Shown here one piece after another: positions 49,827 to 51,135 of a stretch of DNA of 51,135 bases. The notes under the pieces were generated by a model. The model was given only the letters and a program-made list of their open reading frames with translations, ran no database searches and had not been told where the DNA came from. Position numbers and translations under genes: made by a program. Numbering within the stretch: position 1 is the first letter of the stretch; each line of letters opens with the position of its first letter. The stretch is from Bacillota bacterium (GTDB taxonomy: Bacteria > Bacillota > Bacilli > Desulfuribacillales > Desulfuribacillaceae). The stretch lies in the NCBI GenBank assembly GCA_023388635.1, contig JAEWFW010000057.1:1-51135 (forward strand), written 5' to 3'.

Positions 49827-50797
49827 ATGTGATACTCCCTATACAATGCCGCGACCATCTCCTCGGAACTAACACCTGAAACAGAGATATCCAAAATCTC
49901 AACTTGCGCAGCAACATGGGCAATCGCATTTGAAACCGAGCAGACGGCTGGCTCAAGCAGTGCCACCAGCCTCCCTTCGCGTTGTTCGGTTGTAACCATT
50001 CCCTCACATAAGTTCGGCACTTGCCCTATATATTCAAAAATTAGTGTTTTTCGTTCCGATGAGCGCTTTTTTAATTCCTGCAAGCTACCATCAAGCAAAA
50101 TCTGCCCCTTACCGATTAGCAAAATCCGTTCGGTAAGCGCCTCTATATCCTGCATGTCATGCGTCGTCAGAATAACCGTTGTACCGTGTTCACGATTAAT
50201 CTTTTTTATAAACTGCCGGACCGCAATCTTTGAGACAGCATCCAATCCTATGGTCGGTTCGTCTAAAAATAGAGTTTTAGGATTATGTAAAAGTGACGCG
50301 GCAATTTCACAGCGCATGCGCTGCCCTAGACTCAAGCTGCGCGTTGGCGTTTTCAGTATTTCAGATAAATCAAGCAGAGATACAAGCTCATTAAGATTAC
50401 GTTTATATTGATACTCAGCAACTTTATAGATATCCCTGATCAGCTCAAAACTGTCACAAACAGGTACATCCCACCAAAGCTGGCTGCGTTGACCAAACAC
50501 AACACCAATATCTCGTACATGGGCTATTCGATCACGCCACGGAGTACGCCCGTCAATAGCGCATATACCGCTATCTGGCGTCAACACGCCGCACATAATT
50601 TTGATGGTTGTGCTTTTCCCCGCGCCATTGGGACCTATGTAGCCTACCATTTCGCCATCGCTTATTGTGAAACTTATATCGTTAAGCGCTTGGACGATTT
50701 CGTACTCACGTGAAAAAAGCGCTTTCACGGCTTGGCTAAATCCCGCCTTACGTTTGGCAATTTTAAAAGCCTTATTAATGCCTTGAAGCTGTATCAT
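49823..50797 (-). CDS. ABC exporter ATP-binding protein
   Basis: A protein of 324 residues with GPNGAGKSTTIKIM (Walker A), LSLGQRMRCEIAASLL (signature, LSLGQ variant) and LFLDEPTIGLD (Walker B), then TTHDMQDIEAL. The LSLGQ signature and the pair of COG4587/COG3694 permeases define a distinct ABC-2 exporter group of unknown substrate. First gene of the operon; GGGAGGGATAC precedes its ATG at 50797. Confidence 0.9.
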   Translation of the reverse strand: MIQLQGINKAFKIAKRKAGFSQAVKALFSREYEIVQALNDISFTISDGEMVGYIGPNGAGKSTTIKIMCGVLTPDSGICAIDGRTPWRDRIAHVRDIGVVFGQRSQLWWDVPVCDSFELIRDIYKVAEYQYKRNLNELVSLLDLSEILKTPTRSLSLGQRMRCEIAASLLHNPKTLFLDEPTIGLDAVSKIAVRQFIKKINREHGTTVILTTHDMQDIEALTERILLIGKGQILLDGSLQELKKRSSERKTLIFEYIGQVPNLCEGMVTTEQREGRLVALLEPAVCSVSNAIAHVAAQVEILDISVSGVSSEEMVAALYREYHI

Positions 50798-50846
50798 CGT
50801 ATCCCTCCCTGTTAGATGAAATTATAAATAACCGACAATACAAGTA

Positions 50847-50870
50847 GTGCGTTTGCCAATGCAAACACAC
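50847..50870 (-). promoter_or_regulatory. Operator-like palindrome of the ABC exporter operon
   Basis: GTGCGTTTGC-CAAT-GCAAACACAC: 10-base arms with one mismatch, centred about 20 bases past the expected transcript start. A repressor here would act as a roadblock. No regulator gene is adjacent within the window. Confidence 0.5.
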
Positions 50871-50887
50871 TCTAATGCAGAAATGAA

Positions 50888-50916
50888 ATTATATCCCTTC
50901 TTTACTGAAATAGCAA
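50888..50916 (-). promoter_or_regulatory. Promoter of the ABC exporter operon
   Basis: On the minus strand TTGCTA (50916-50911), exactly 17 bases and a perfect TATAAT (50893-50888). Confidence 0.75.
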
Positions 50917-50998
50917 CACATTTTATACGCTAGGATAATTCCCTACGATGCAAAATATTCAAAAAATCTGCTTAAAAATCCCTGAAAAACGCAAAAAA

Positions 50999-51058
50999 CC
51001 CTTATACAATAAGGGCACTGAAAAACCCCTGTTTCTCGAGAACGGGGGTTTTTCAGTG
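50999..51058. terminator. Tandem hairpins at the right edge, probable bidirectional terminator
   Basis: CCCTTAT-ACA-ATAAGGG is followed directly by CACTGAAAAACCCC paired with GGGGTTTTTCAGTG. The larger stem has T tracts within the arms on both strands. It probably ends a gene lying beyond the window. From 51059 to the end I see no gene; the last bases (AAAAAAATAGCCCTC) may be part of another terminator. Confidence 0.55.
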
Positions 51059-51135
51059 AATAATTATACGTTGAATTTCTTAGAAAAATAGGTAAAAGAT
51101 TGTTAGATTCTATTTAAAATAAAAAAATAGCCCTC

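Overview
The window looks like chromosomal DNA of a low-to-moderate G+C Gram-positive bacterium (Bacillota) that can respire anaerobically. The cdaA-ybbR-...-glmM-(glmS ribozyme)-glmS cluster, the YuaF/flotillin pair, strong AGGAGG ribosome binding sites, GTG/TTG starts and a YczE-type membrane protein all point to Bacilli or a neighbouring class. The Tat-exported molybdopterin oxidoreductase with ferredoxin subunit and TorD-like chaperone, plus thiosulfate/sulfur-handling genes, suggest sulfur-compound respiration, as in Desulfuribacillus-like organisms. That lineage is an inference.

Layout. 1-4.8 kb: left edge with the start of a possible IS3-type transposase, an Rpn/YhgA-type nuclease whose conserved N-terminus lies upstream of its first usable start, a 35-residue Cys-containing membrane peptide not obvious from long-ORF calling, then an ABC ATPase / ABC-2 permease / SGNH hydrolase operon. 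4.8-9.4 kb: a Mop-type molybdate-binding protein, a GGDEF(degenerate)-EAL protein and a NitT/TauT-type importer. 9.5-14.3 kb: agmatine deiminase and N-carbamoylputrescine amidase, preceded in the same operon by a small protein that resembles an isolated voltage-sensor domain with a lysine-only S4, then a divergent chemoreceptor. 14.4-20.8 kb: sulfur/molybdenum island (ferredoxin subunit, catalytic subunit, chaperone; a divergent LysR regulator; TusA and a two-gene split YeeE/YedE transporter).

20.9-29.3 kb: five-gene operon of membrane fusion lipoprotein, RND pump, OmpR-type regulator, sensor kinase and a membrane-anchored MutS-family ATPase. 29.4-31.9 kb: a PadR regulator with a double palindrome inside its own promoter, followed by an MsbA-like ABC exporter that probably starts at CTG. 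31.9-37.1 kb: a RecF/SMC-like ATPase, flotillin and its NfeD partner, PhnA, and a MarR regulator divergent from a GNAT acetyltransferase and a YczE protein. 37.2-38.4 kb: an AT-rich RlmA-type 23S rRNA methyltransferase whose leader carries a nine-codon ORF ending in Arg-Tyr-Arg, a terminator hairpin, and a long-range pairing that reaches the ribosome binding site. This looks like drug-responsive attenuation and is the most interesting regulatory element in the window.

38.4-45.8 kb: cell-wall precursor and c-di-AMP operon (cdaA, ybbR, FAD oxidoreductase, glmM, glmS) with a recognisable glmS ribozyme. 46-47.3 kb: a RocR-like PAS/AAA+/Fis protein that has lost its Walker A and GAFTGA motifs. 47.4-48.2 kb: a tRNA array (Gly-GCC, 5S rRNA, Arg, Pro, Gly-TCC, Ala) with its own promoter and terminator; the 5S gene has no 16S/23S companions here. 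48.2-51.1 kb: a three-gene ABC-2 exporter operon with a clear promoter and a palindromic operator-like site. No CRISPR array, prophage or complete insertion sequence was seen. All assignments rest on reading the sequence and on motif recognition; no database search was run.
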